From the NCBI RefSeq assembly GCF_030052815.1, contig NC_079495.1, positions 35,149,987 to 35,213,986 of the forward strand: a stretch of DNA of 64,000 nt. Direction: 5' to 3'. Below the pieces are notes generated by a model. The model was not told the DNA's origin. It saw only the letters and a program-made list of their open reading frames with translations, and made no database searches. Of the stretch, positions 56,229-64,000 are shown piece by piece (the first letter of the stretch is position 1; every line of letters begins with the position of its first letter). Both the position numbers and the translations under genes were made by a program. The DNA comes from Hevea brasiliensis (Eukaryota; Streptophyta; Magnoliopsida; Malpighiales; Euphorbiaceae).

Positions 56229-56915
56229 CAGATACAAGAAGGGCAGAAGATGGATGAGAAATTAATGATTGTTATGGGCAGAATCACAGAAGGGAAGGAG
56301 ACTGAATATGAGGTGAAAGAGAATGGGTTTTTGTACTACAAGGGAAGACTGTGTGTACCATACGATGGAGAATTGAAGAAGAACATTTTGAAAGAGGCAC
56401 ACAACAATGTTTATGCTATGCACCCAGGAAGTACAAAAATATACCATGACTTGAAACCCTACTATTGGTGCCCTGGTATCAAGAAGGATATAGCCGACTA
56501 TGTGACTAGATGCTTGACATGTCAACAGGTCAAGGCAGAATATCAAGTTCCATCAGGTTTGTTACAACCCATAAGCATACCTGAATGAAAATGGGATCGG
56601 GTCACCATGAATTTTGTTAGTGGTCTACCTCTCACCTAGAAGAAACATGATGTAGTATGGGTGATAGTAGATAGATTGACCAAATTAGCACATTTTCTGC
56701 TTGTTAGATCTGACTACTCACTAGAGAAGCTAGCAGAATTGTATATTAGTGAGATAGTTAGACTACATGGAATCCCAATTTCCATTATATTTGATAGAGA
56801 TTTGAGGTTCACATCCAGATTTTGGAAGCAGTTGTAAGAAGCCTTAAGCACACAACTCCATTTTAGCATGGCTTTTCATCCTCAAATGAACGAACAGTCA
56901 GAACGGGTGATTCAG
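56229..56915 (+). pseudogene. pol: Integrase finger and DDE core of element Q
   Basis: The finger is complete: EAHNNVYAMHPGS and TRCLTCQQVKAEYQVPSG. A TGA at about 56585 stands for Trp and a TAG near 56637 for Gln. The core reads [14 protein letters not shown] (first Asp), [14 protein letters not shown] (second Asp kept) and EQSERVIQ (Glu kept). It ends at the intron donor. Confidence 0.82.
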
Positions 56916-56990
56916 GTAAACCTTAAAATTCATTAAATTATTGTAAATATTGAACCAAAATAATAGTAATAACATGAAATATGTGATATG
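56916..56990 (+). other. Integrase intron of element Q, acceptor altered
   Basis: The donor TTCAG/GTAAACC is intact. The intron body is collinear with that of P (TAATAGTAATAACATG), but the acceptor GATAG/GTCC has become GATATGCTTAAG. The next AG (56995) would still give an in-frame second exon, lacking three codons (DMLR...). Confidence 0.65.
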
Positions 56991-57714
56991 CTTAAGGATA
57001 TGCTAAGGAGTTGCGTCATAGAGTTTGAGGGAAGTTGGGATAGATATCTCCCACTGGTAGAATTTGCTTACAATAATAGCTACCAAGCTAGTATTCAAAT
57101 AGCTTCTTATGAGGCACTGTATGGGAGGAAGTGTAGAACACCATTGTGTTGGACAAAACTTGATGAGGATAAGGTCGTGGGACCAGACCTAGTGAAACAA
57201 ACTAAAGAGAAGGTGAAGTTAATCAAAGCCAATTTGAAAGCTGCCTTAGATAGACAAAAGTCATATGCTGACTTGAAGAGAAAAGACATAGAATATGAAG
57301 TTGGGGACAAGGTGTTTCTCAAAATATCACTGTGGAAGAAAATATTGAGGTTTGGGAGAAAGGGTAAGTTAAGCCCTAGGTTTATTAGCCCATATGAAGT
57401 CATTTATCACCAGAGCTGGACAAGATCTATAATGTGTTTCATGTGTCTATGTTGAGGAGATATCGATCAGACCCTTTACATGCCATATCAATGAAAGAAA
57501 TTGAAATACAACTAGATTTAACATATGAAGAGGAACCAATAAGGATTCTGGCTCGAGAAGTGAAAGAATTGAGAAATAAGCAGATTCCACTAGTGAAAGT
57601 ACTTTGGAGGCACCACAACACTGAAGAGGCAACTTGGGAAAGTGAAGAGATGATAAGGCAATAGTTCCCTCAACTGTTTGCATCAGGTAAATTTTGAGGA
57701 TGAAATTTTTATTA
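56991..57714 (+). pseudogene. pol: Integrase C-terminus and chromodomain of element Q
   Basis: The frame 56988-57455 encodes [49 protein letters not shown] and KGKLSPRFISPYEV. About 30 bp (the ERVGPVAYRLAL part) is missing near 57403, after which the frame shifts to FHVSMLRRYRSDPLHAI, PIRILAREVKELRNK and IPLVKVLWRHHNTEEATWE (57434-57664). TAG at 57662 and further stops occur before the normal end near 57714. The chromodomain is otherwise whole. Confidence 0.82.
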
Positions 57715-57726
57715 GAGGGGAAGAGC
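57712..57726 (+). other. Polypurine tract of element Q
   Basis: The run TTAGAGGGGAAGAGC precedes the LTR start at 57727 and overlaps the terminal stop codon. Confidence 0.82.
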
Positions 57727-57893
57727 TATAATGCCCTCACTTTAGGTAGTCCGTATATTCTACTCTTCCAATGACTAACATCTATCCGAACAGTCATAAT
57801 GTCTAGAACTATATTTAAACTAGAGTGAGGATTCATAAATAACATAAATAATGATAAGAAAAATTAAGAAAAAAATTTAAGAAATGAAATGCA

Positions 57894-57942
57894 AAGAGTT
57901 TAAATGAGCCAAAGCTCCGGCGATGGGTAACCCTAATGGGAA
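57894..57942 (+). promoter_or_regulatory. 5S-like block, Q 3' LTR
   Basis: The block holds a degenerate box A (AGAGTTTAAATGAG), then GATGGGTAACCC and TGGGAA, at the same distance from the LTR start (about 170-215 bp) as in P. Confidence 0.45.
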
Positions 57943-58227
57943 ATGACTATGAAGATAGTTGGCAACCCTAGACCTATGGGAAACCCTGTAAAATAATTGT
58001 TTGGGACTTAAGTGAAGGATTACTAAGGTTTAAATGACAATAGAATGCCAAGAAAATATAAGAAAAAATTATGTTAATCGATACAGACAATTTTAACTCA
58101 GTGAGCACAATGATGGGCATTTTGGTCATTTCACCCCTAGAGATGATTTTTGACCAACTTGTCCATTTAAGCAAGTGAGGTTTATGTCATAAAATATGAA
58201 CAAATATTAATAAAAATTTAATTAAAA

Positions 58228-58259
<32 letters not shown>

Positions 58260-58352
58260 CAAAATGAAATTTAATTAGAATTATTACATGTGCATGATAT
58301 AAAGATGATGTAATTAAAATTTTCTAGGCAATCAAAATTAGACAAGCCTAAG

Positions 58353-58360
58353 TATAAAAG
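58353..58360 (+). promoter_or_regulatory. TATA box in Q 3' LTR
   Basis: TATAAAAG lies 627 bp into the LTR and about 250 nt upstream of the conserved GTTAGTG donor. It is the likely Pol II promoter core for this LTR family. Confidence 0.5.
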
Positions 58361-58603
58361 ACAAAAAGGAAAGAAATAAACCAAAATTTCCATCATCTTC
58401 TTCCTTTCTCCATAGTGGCTGAACCGCCTCCATGGAAGCCTACCTCGATTTTCATTTCTTTAACTTAATTTTCACACTCTCCTCACCATATTTCTCCTAA
58501 ATCCCAACATTAAAAATTATCTTGTCTCCTTGCTAAGGTGTTTGGCAGCCAAGAAAGTGAAGGAAAGAGAAGTTTAGGCAATCTCACACTTGGGGCAAGA
58601 GAG

Positions 58604-60313
58604 GTTAGTGCCAATTCTCACTTCCCTCTCTTTTTATTCATTGTTAGGAACTTAAATTGAGCTAGAATTTGTTGAAATTGAAGAAAAATATACATGTTAG
58701 ACCACTCATGAATTTTGGTACCCATGAGTAGGGGAGGGTTATGATGAATTTAAATTAAATTAAAGTTGATTAGTGATGATCTTGATGAGTGTATATAGAG
58801 TAGAACATCAATTTCCATAAGTAGTAGGAAATTGAGACATGAGGAATTAGGGTTTTGAGCCAAAATTAGGGTTTTGCCAAATTGTTAATGAATTAGTGTT
58901 ATTAAGGTCAATTAGTGACTATTTGATGTTGTTTGACCTTAAAATGGAATTGGTTGTGGCATTGAATTGTGAATTGGATGTGCTACCCTTTGTAATAGAA
59001 ATTCTAGACTTTGAGTCCAGTGGGTTTAGGCAGCCATAAGTTGGATTGTGTTGCTTCAATTGGTGTAAAGCCAATTGAAGATGAAACTAGGAACATAATG
59101 CCACATTTTTCATGAAGAGACCTTGCCCAGAAAACCAGCAAAAAGTGACATAAAATTAGCTTGAATCCGGGTAACCAAAACCTAGACCTGGAAAAATGAT
59201 CATATGAACAGTGATTGTTCAAATGGCCATAACTCACTCTAGGAAGGTCAGAATGACTTGATTCTTGAACCCATGGAAAGCTTAGACATAGTAGAACAAC
59301 TCTCATGAAGAATAGAAACCAAAATTCTGATAATAACCAAGTCAAATTGCTAACCAAATTTAGCCCATCAAAACTGCCAGAACCAAATTGGCCAGAAAAT
59401 TCTGGACACTGACCAATCCGGCCAATTATGGTAAAAATGCCATAACTTTAGCTACAAAACTCCAAATTGAGTGATTCAAAAAGAGAATTAAAGCAGAGAC
59501 ATTAAAGAACAACTTTGGTGAAGAAAGGTTAGCCAAAATCCCACTGTAGATTGGTCCAATGGAACAGTAAACTTAGGTGACAAAAACTAAAATTGTAGAA
59601 ATGCTTCTAGGAAGACTTGAATTGTAATTGGCAACTAATGCCAATAAATTTATAACCCAAAATGTGGTACTATCATGAATTTAGAAGTTGTATTCCTATT
59701 ATTTATAAAATAGTCAAAATTTGCATAAATAGTAATATGAATAGTAATCACTATGACATAAAATGCAAAGAACCAAAACCTAAATTGCTAATATGTCCAT
59801 ATATGCCTAGTTATGGTTGGTTTGGATAGGTTGGCATGCCAATAGGTTTTTAGCTATAGTACTGCCTATGGCTTTGTGCCATTTCATGATTTATGGCTTA
59901 TATTGCCATTTCATGATTTATAGCCTTTGGCCATTTTGTTATTCACTGACATACAAGGCTTTATGCCTGATTGATGTTATGGCTTGTTAGCCATTCTGTT
60001 GCACACCGGGTAGACGCTATGTGACCGATGGTGTGACGGCCTGTGGTACTTGGTACCCAGTGCTAGTTTATCAATTTATCCAGTCTACTCAACTTGTATA
60101 GGTTATTTGGGCATGAGAGTAAATCCTAATAACTTACTAATAAATAATAATTATAAAAACTATTAAATTAAGTATATTATAAATAATTATCAAAAACACA
60201 TTCTGTGTAGGAAAATGGTAAAATTTTCTTATTTTAATTATTTTGTTCATTTTTATATTATATTGGCACCACTAAGTATTATGCTTAGCGCATCGCTTTT
60301 TTGCCATGCATAG
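58604..60313 (+). other. Candidate leader intron in Q 3' LTR
   Basis: The donor is AGAGAG/GTTAGTG and the acceptor is CCATGCATAG/GTACTGG, giving 1710 nt. It corresponds in position and sites to the intervals in A (1691 nt) and B (2228 nt). Confidence 0.4.
59831..59994 (+). other. Hairpin cluster in Q 3' LTR
   Basis: Six short stems lie within 165 bp: TTGGCATGCCAA (59831-59842), ATGGC/GCCAT (59868-59882), ATGGC/GCCAT (59893-59909), GCC/GGC (59923-59931), AGGC/GCCT (59956-59968) and ATGGCT/AGCCAT (59979-59994), with 3-7 nt loops. Confidence 0.6.
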
Positions 60314-60858
60314 GTACTGGAGATCAGGAGAGAGAGCCTAGTAGACCATAAACTAGGATTTTGAGATTTTGAATCTGCATTAGAGTTAGACCGTGTCACC
60401 TCACCAGCGCAGTGCATTTTGGTAGGGCTCTCTAGGCCATGTTAGTTATTTTTGGTGTATTGTTTTATTCATAAATATTGTGATGTAAATTATGAACTTT
60501 ATGTAATTTTGTACATGATGTAAATTAATGAAGTTTGAAATTTCATATATGAATTCTGTATGAATAAAAATGAGATGGAATTTCATATGGATTCATATGA
60601 GTGAAATTAATTGATGATTTGAATGAGAAGATGAGAATGAGAATATATATATAATTGTTTTTCAACTAGGTGGGAAATCGTCAAATTATGAATAAATTAG
60701 GAGAAACTCGGTCAGTTTCTCCGATTGATTAATTGAATCTAAATTAACAAAATAAAATATGATTACTAGAAAAATATAATAAGATAAGATAAGGTACTCC
60801 GGCACCAAGTGTGACATTCCTTACTCGGCTACATTGTAGACAGGTAAGGGGTGTTAAA

Positions 60859-61486
60859 ATTAGTGTGCTTCATACCAAATTTAGGGTAATAATACCACTG
60901 TTTGCCTATTGAATAAATTTTTAGGTAGAAAATTGGACTATTTTTAGTTCACCCATCAAATCAACCTAGAACTTGACCAAATTTTACTAAAATTCTACCT
61001 TCATATTAGGGATGATATCCAGAAAATTTTAGCTTAAAATTTCTTCATTTGCATGGTGAACCAAAGCTAGCATCAATTTATACTATGTGGGTGCTTCTAG
61101 TGCAATTGTTGGTATTTGGCTGTGAAAATTGGTTTTATTGCTTGATATTATCTTCTTAGGTTGTCATAATCTCAGTTTTAAAATTCCATTCCATTGCATT
61201 TCATTTACCTCTGCTTTGGTGTTTTCATTTTCTTGCTTCTGGAGTCATATTTTTATTTATTGCTACTTTTATATCTTTCTTGTCGTTCTTAATCATTTTG
61301 TTTAAAATTTGTAAGGGTTTGAATTGCCATTGGTATCTTAGTTCCAAGGAAACCAAGCAAGAAGAAGTGAGTGGTAAAAGGCTTGAGGATGTGAGTGCAT
61401 TAGAGGGTAAAAGCCATCTATTTGTGTGAAACACCTTGAGAGAGTTAGCTATTTCCTACTAACTTATTTTCTTACAACTCAAAATC
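60859..61486 (+). repeat. Unassigned AT-rich stretch, probable leader of the next element
   Basis: There is no open frame, tRNA or recognisable LTR end here. The stretch follows Q's LTR directly and leads into a gag ATG at 61487, so it is most simply the leader (or LTR end) of that other gypsy element, into which Q may have inserted. I see no primer-binding site in it. Assignment is by position only. Confidence 0.3.
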
Positions 61487-62193
61487 ATGTCAAATGAAAC
61501 TAGTAGTAGTGGGAAGAGAGTCCTAGTTGATGAAGCTAGGTATAAAGATGCCATGGTTGCACAATTTGAGAGGTTAACCTTAGGTATGAATACATTAAGG
61601 GATGGCATGAATAGGATTTTGGAGGAGATGAAAACGGATAGGGAAGAGAGAGCAAGGGGTAGAAAATGATGCTAGGGATAGAAGGCAAGAAGAGAGAAAT
61701 GTAGGGGGGACCAAGAGTAGAGAACCTTGGGGGTGAGGAGGAGTTTGAGGAAGAGATAGAAGATGAATTTGAGTATGAGAACTACAACTACAGTGGTAGG
61801 GGCTATAAACCTCCTAGGGGTACGGGAGCTAGAGGTAGAAGAGGAGGTAGGATGCTTAGATTTGGGGAGTATAGATATGGTGATTATGGGTATGAAGATC
61901 AAGAAGAGAGGTTAGACACTAATGTGGGTAGTATTAAGATGAAAATTTCTCCCTTTCATGGGAAGGAGAATTCAGATGCCTACATGGAGTGGGAAAGGCA
62001 AGTTGAGCTAATTTTTAATTGTCATAATTATAGTAAGGAAAAAAAGGTGAAGCTTACAGCCATAGAGATTAAGGAGTATACTATAGTGTCATGGGACTAG
62101 TTGATGGTTAGGAGAAGGACTTTAAGTCTTAGACCCATTGCTTCTTAGGAGGCTATGAAAGGAGCAATGAGTGAGAGATTTTATCACACCTTA
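61487..62193 (+). pseudogene. gag: gag fragment of a second Ty3/gypsy lineage
   Basis: The ATG at 61487 starts MSNETSSSGKRVLVDEARYK and a coiled, acidic-basic N-terminal part with DGMNRILEEMKTDREERARG. After a frameshift near 61670, an Arg/Gly-rich linker leads to the capsid start (MKISPFHGKENSDAYMEWER, then VELIFNCHNYSKEKKVKLTA) and, past a TAG at 62098, to a PIASWEAMKGAMSERFYHTL-like end. This capsid type differs from that of the Tekay-type elements here. It stops abruptly at the Cassandra element at 62194. The downstream part of the element is absent. Confidence 0.6.
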
Positions 62194-62431
62194 TGTAACG
62201 GTCGGGCTCTAACCACTAGAGGAATTGTCCGCTTTGGCCGTAAGCCTCACGGTTTTGTCCCATAGGTGGAATGGAGAGTTGGAAGAACTCCAGGGTTAAG
62301 CATGCTCGCTTGAGAGAAATTCTAGGATGAGTGACCTCCTGGGAAGTTCTCCATTCTACCTATGGGACAAAACCGTAAGGCTTACGGCCAAAGCGGACAA
62401 TTCCTCTAGTGGTTAGAGCCCGACCGTTACA
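62194..62431 (+). repeat. Cassandra LTR with palindromic arms
   Basis: The right part (62278-62431) is a plus-oriented LTR, from the GTTGGAAGAACTCC start to CCGACCGTTACA. The left 84 bp (62194-62277) is the LTR end in inverted orientation, so the two arms (62194-62277 and about 62348-62431) form a long near-perfect stem around a 70-base 5S-like loop. Normal Cassandra LTRs have only one such end. Confidence 0.7.
62284..62347 (+). other. 5S rRNA-like core of Cassandra LTR
   Basis: GAACTCC, GGGTTAAGC, TGCTCGCTTGAGAG, CTAGGATGAGTGACCTCC and TGGGAAG follow the order of nucleotides about 45-105 of plant 5S rRNA, with box A and box C recognisable. It is part of a TRIM LTR, not a 5S gene: the first 40 and last 15 nucleotides of 5S are missing. 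Confidence 0.75.
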
Positions 62432-62433
62432 AT

Positions 62434-62446
62434 TGGTATCAAAGCC
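62434..62446 (+). other. Primer-binding site of Cassandra
   Basis: TGGTATCAAAGCC differs by one base from TGGTATCAGAGCC, the complement of initiator tRNA-Met, and lies directly after the LTR end at 62431. Confidence 0.72.
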
Positions 62447-62593
62447 GCTTGCTTGTCCTCTTAGGCAATAGTGGGGCAAACCTCAGCGAGGATGCTGAGT
62501 CTCAAAAGGGGGGTAGAAAGGTCCCTTAGGCAAATCCCACATCGGCAAAGCACTGAGATGGTCTTGGGTTCAAAAAGTAATGATATATTATAA

Positions 62594-62758
62594 GGGTCGG
62601 GCTCTAACCACTAGAGGAATTGTCCACTTTGGCCATAAGCCTCACGGTTTTGTCCCATAGGTAGAATGGAGAACTTCCTAGAAGGTCACCCATCCTAGGA
62701 TTTCTCTCAAGCGAGCACGCTTAACCCTGGAGTTCTTCCAACTCTGTAGGCCATTACA
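62594..62758 (-). repeat. Cassandra LTR, minus orientation, copy 2
   Basis: It runs from GGGTCGGGCTCTAACC (TGTAAC lost) to GGCCATTACA. The 5S-like core is the complement of 62675-62737. It is separated from copy 3 by the five bases around 62759-62763. Confidence 0.7.
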
Positions 62759-62763
62759 CATTC

Positions 62764-62931
62764 TAACGGTCGGGTTCTAACCACTAAAGGAATTATTCAC
62801 TTTAGCCGTAAGCCTTACGATTTTGTCCCATAAATATAATGGAGAACTTCCCAAGAGGTCACCCATCCTAGGATTTCTCCCAAGTGAGCACGCTTAACCC
62901 CAGAGTTCTTCTAACTCTCCAGGCCATTCCA
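62764..62931 (-). repeat. Cassandra LTR, minus orientation, copy 3
   Basis: It runs from TAACGGTCGGG to GGCCATTCCA, with the 5S-like core at about 62850-62912 (complement). Internal-domain sequence, the complement of GGCAAATCCCACATC and of a CAAAAAGTAATG-type word, follows to 63040, so this is a 3' LTR of a minus-strand Cassandra copy. Confidence 0.7.
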
Positions 62932-63040
62932 CCAAAAGGCGCCTCTAGTAATTAGTTTCCCCATTTTATATCTCATTACTTTTTGAATCCAAGACCATCT
63001 TCGTGCTTTGCTGATGTGGGATTTGCCTAAGGGGCCTTTG

Positions 63041-64000
63041 TGAAACGGACACTATGCAGAACTATGTACAAGTCTCACCCAGTTTGTGGTCTACAGGGCT
63101 CTCTGGCCAAACCTTCAGTACCTATGCATTGCAAAAGCGACGCACTAAGCATAAAGCTTAGTGGTGCCAATAATAAAAGAAAATATAATATACAAATAAA
63201 AGTAAAAATTTCCTAGTTATTGTGCCTATAAGAAATAAATAATTACTAACTTACTATTTAGTCAAAGGCTAATTACATTTTATGGCATTAACTCTTTCTA
63301 GCATTTTATTAATCATTTTCTTGATGATTTTAAGCCTCTTTTTATTATTGTAATCATTCTTGCTCTTTATCTTGATATTTAATTTCCTTACTTCCTTTAA
63401 TAATTAATTTAATTACATTTATACTTTTCCATGCCCAAGTAACCTATACAAATTGACCAAACTGGATAAACGGGTAAACTAGCGCTGGGTACCAGGTACC
63501 TCGGGCAGTCACACCATTGATCACAATGTGCCTCCCGGTGTGCAAACAGAATGGCTAATAAGCCATAAAAGCAATAAGGCATAAAGCCAAGTATAACATC
63601 ATAATCAATATAGCCATAAGCTATCATATCACAGAATGGCATGGAGCCATACATCATACACAGTACTGCTATCAGAACCCTATTGGCATGCCAACTTATC
63701 CAAACCAATTACATTAGGCCTACTATGGCATATTACAAAGTTATTTCTTGAATATTTGTACTTAACATGTAAGGTTACTATTCATTTGGTCATTTAAGTC
63801 AAAATATTGACTTTCCCATATATAATAGTTGCATGAGTTTTAATCACATAGATTTACCACATTTTGATTCCCAAAAGTGTTGGCATTAGTTGCCAATCCA
63901 TACTTTTAACCAATGGAGAATAAATCAGAAATTTCAGTTTTGAGTGCTAGAGTTCACTGTTCCATTAGGCCATTCTACAGTGAGGATTTGGCCAAGTTTT
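63041..64000 (-). repeat. Tekay-type LTR fragment, running off the window
   Basis: The sequence parallels the A 5' LTR from about 39374 on: cggacactatgcaga, then the complement of the leader acceptor (tacctatgcat at 63119), the aagcataaagcttagtggtgcc phrase, the hairpin cluster 63551-63694 with ATGGCT/AGCCAT and TTGGCATGCCAA, and one module start near 63900. Its LTR end is missing on the left, cut by the Cassandra cluster. No gene is present. Confidence 0.78.

Larger units (their letters stand above)
52884..60858 (+). mobile_element. Element Q: Tekay-type retrotransposon (5' LTR truncated by P)
   Basis: Q has a 31-bp stub of 5' LTR, primer site, full-length but broken gag-pol and a 3132-bp 3' LTR. 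The stub repeats the LTR end (gctacactgtagacggg) directly after P's own LTR end. This fits P having inserted near the end of Q's 5' LTR, with gctac (52884-52888) as the predicted target duplication. Confidence 0.78.
57727..60858 (+). repeat. 3' LTR of element Q
   Basis: This 3132-bp LTR starts TATAATGCCC (decayed TGTAAC) and ends GGTGTTAAA (decayed TTACA), where the 60859 flank begins. It has the 5S-like block, TATA box, candidate leader intron, hairpin cluster and the terminal block GTACTCCGGCACC ... CTCGGCTACATTG. No gene is present. Confidence 0.87.
62194..63040. mobile_element. Cassandra-type TRIM cluster, rearranged and inverted
   Basis: Three 5S-containing LTR copies (one plus, two minus) and two copies of the internal domain in opposite orientation (62432-62593 and 62932-63040) form a head-to-head arrangement. 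The diagnostic Cassandra traits are all seen: short LTRs with TGTAACGG...CCGTTACA ends, a 5S rRNA-like core, an initiator-tRNA-Met-like primer site and no coding capacity. Mobilisation would depend on enzymes of other elements. It interrupts the gag fragment at 62193. Confidence 0.78.

Noticed and set aside
62284..62347. A 5S rRNA gene
   Set aside because: Only the internal promoter part is present, inside TRIM LTRs with a primer site; the 5S ends are missing.

Overview
The window is plant DNA, most likely pericentromeric or other heterochromatin of a eudicot. I see no host gene, tRNA or CRISPR array. Almost every base belongs to LTR retrotransposons. Most are Ty3/gypsy chromoviruses of the Tekay/Del type: gag with a CCHC knuckle, protease, RT, RNase H, integrase, C-terminal chromodomain, initiator-tRNA-Met primer site and 3-3.7 kb LTRs. 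All coding regions are broken by stops, frameshifts and deletions. I cannot name the species from sequence alone.

The layout is a nest, with five gypsy elements named here P, B, A, C and Q. Element P (+) runs from its 5' LTR end (1-110) through gag/pol to 5772, resumes at 45321 and ends at 52883. Its gag carries a copia-type solo LTR (589-2690, TSD gaggg/aaggg) and a second, inverted, truncated copy of the same LTR (111-405). Element B (-, 5773-45320, TSD atcaa/atcca) sits in P's integrase. B is interrupted by element C (-, 18036-30330) at the protease/RT boundary and by element A (-, 32322-42030, perfect TSD agcct) inside B's 5' LTR. P itself appears to sit near the end of the 5' LTR of element Q (+, 52884-60858). 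The B/P junction is tandemly duplicated (about 3.7 kb, 43.7-51.1 kb). Around 10.4-18.3 kb, a second copy of B's LTR-pol is present in scrambled, T-rich form with an offset of 5.74-5.89 kb; this is probably an assembly problem.

Downstream of Q are a gag fragment of a different Ty3/gypsy lineage (61487-62193), a rearranged cluster of Cassandra-type TRIM elements with 5S rRNA-like sequence in their LTRs (62194-63040), and one more gypsy LTR fragment running off the end (63041-64000).

The most interesting signals are shared design features of the Tekay-type elements. (1) A 74-92 nt GT-AG intron lies in the integrase gene right after the catalytic-Glu segment. It is present in P, B, A and Q and absent from C; its precise removal restores the frame, and retention truncates integrase before the chromodomain. 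(2) A 5S rRNA internal-promoter-like block (box A, GATGGG, box C) lies about 190-200 bp into the LTRs of P, Q, A and C. (3) The LTRs share an architecture of TATA, about 240 nt, GT donor, 1.7-2.2 kb and AG acceptor, which implies a spliced leader. (4) A cluster of short perfect hairpins lies inside that putative leader intron.
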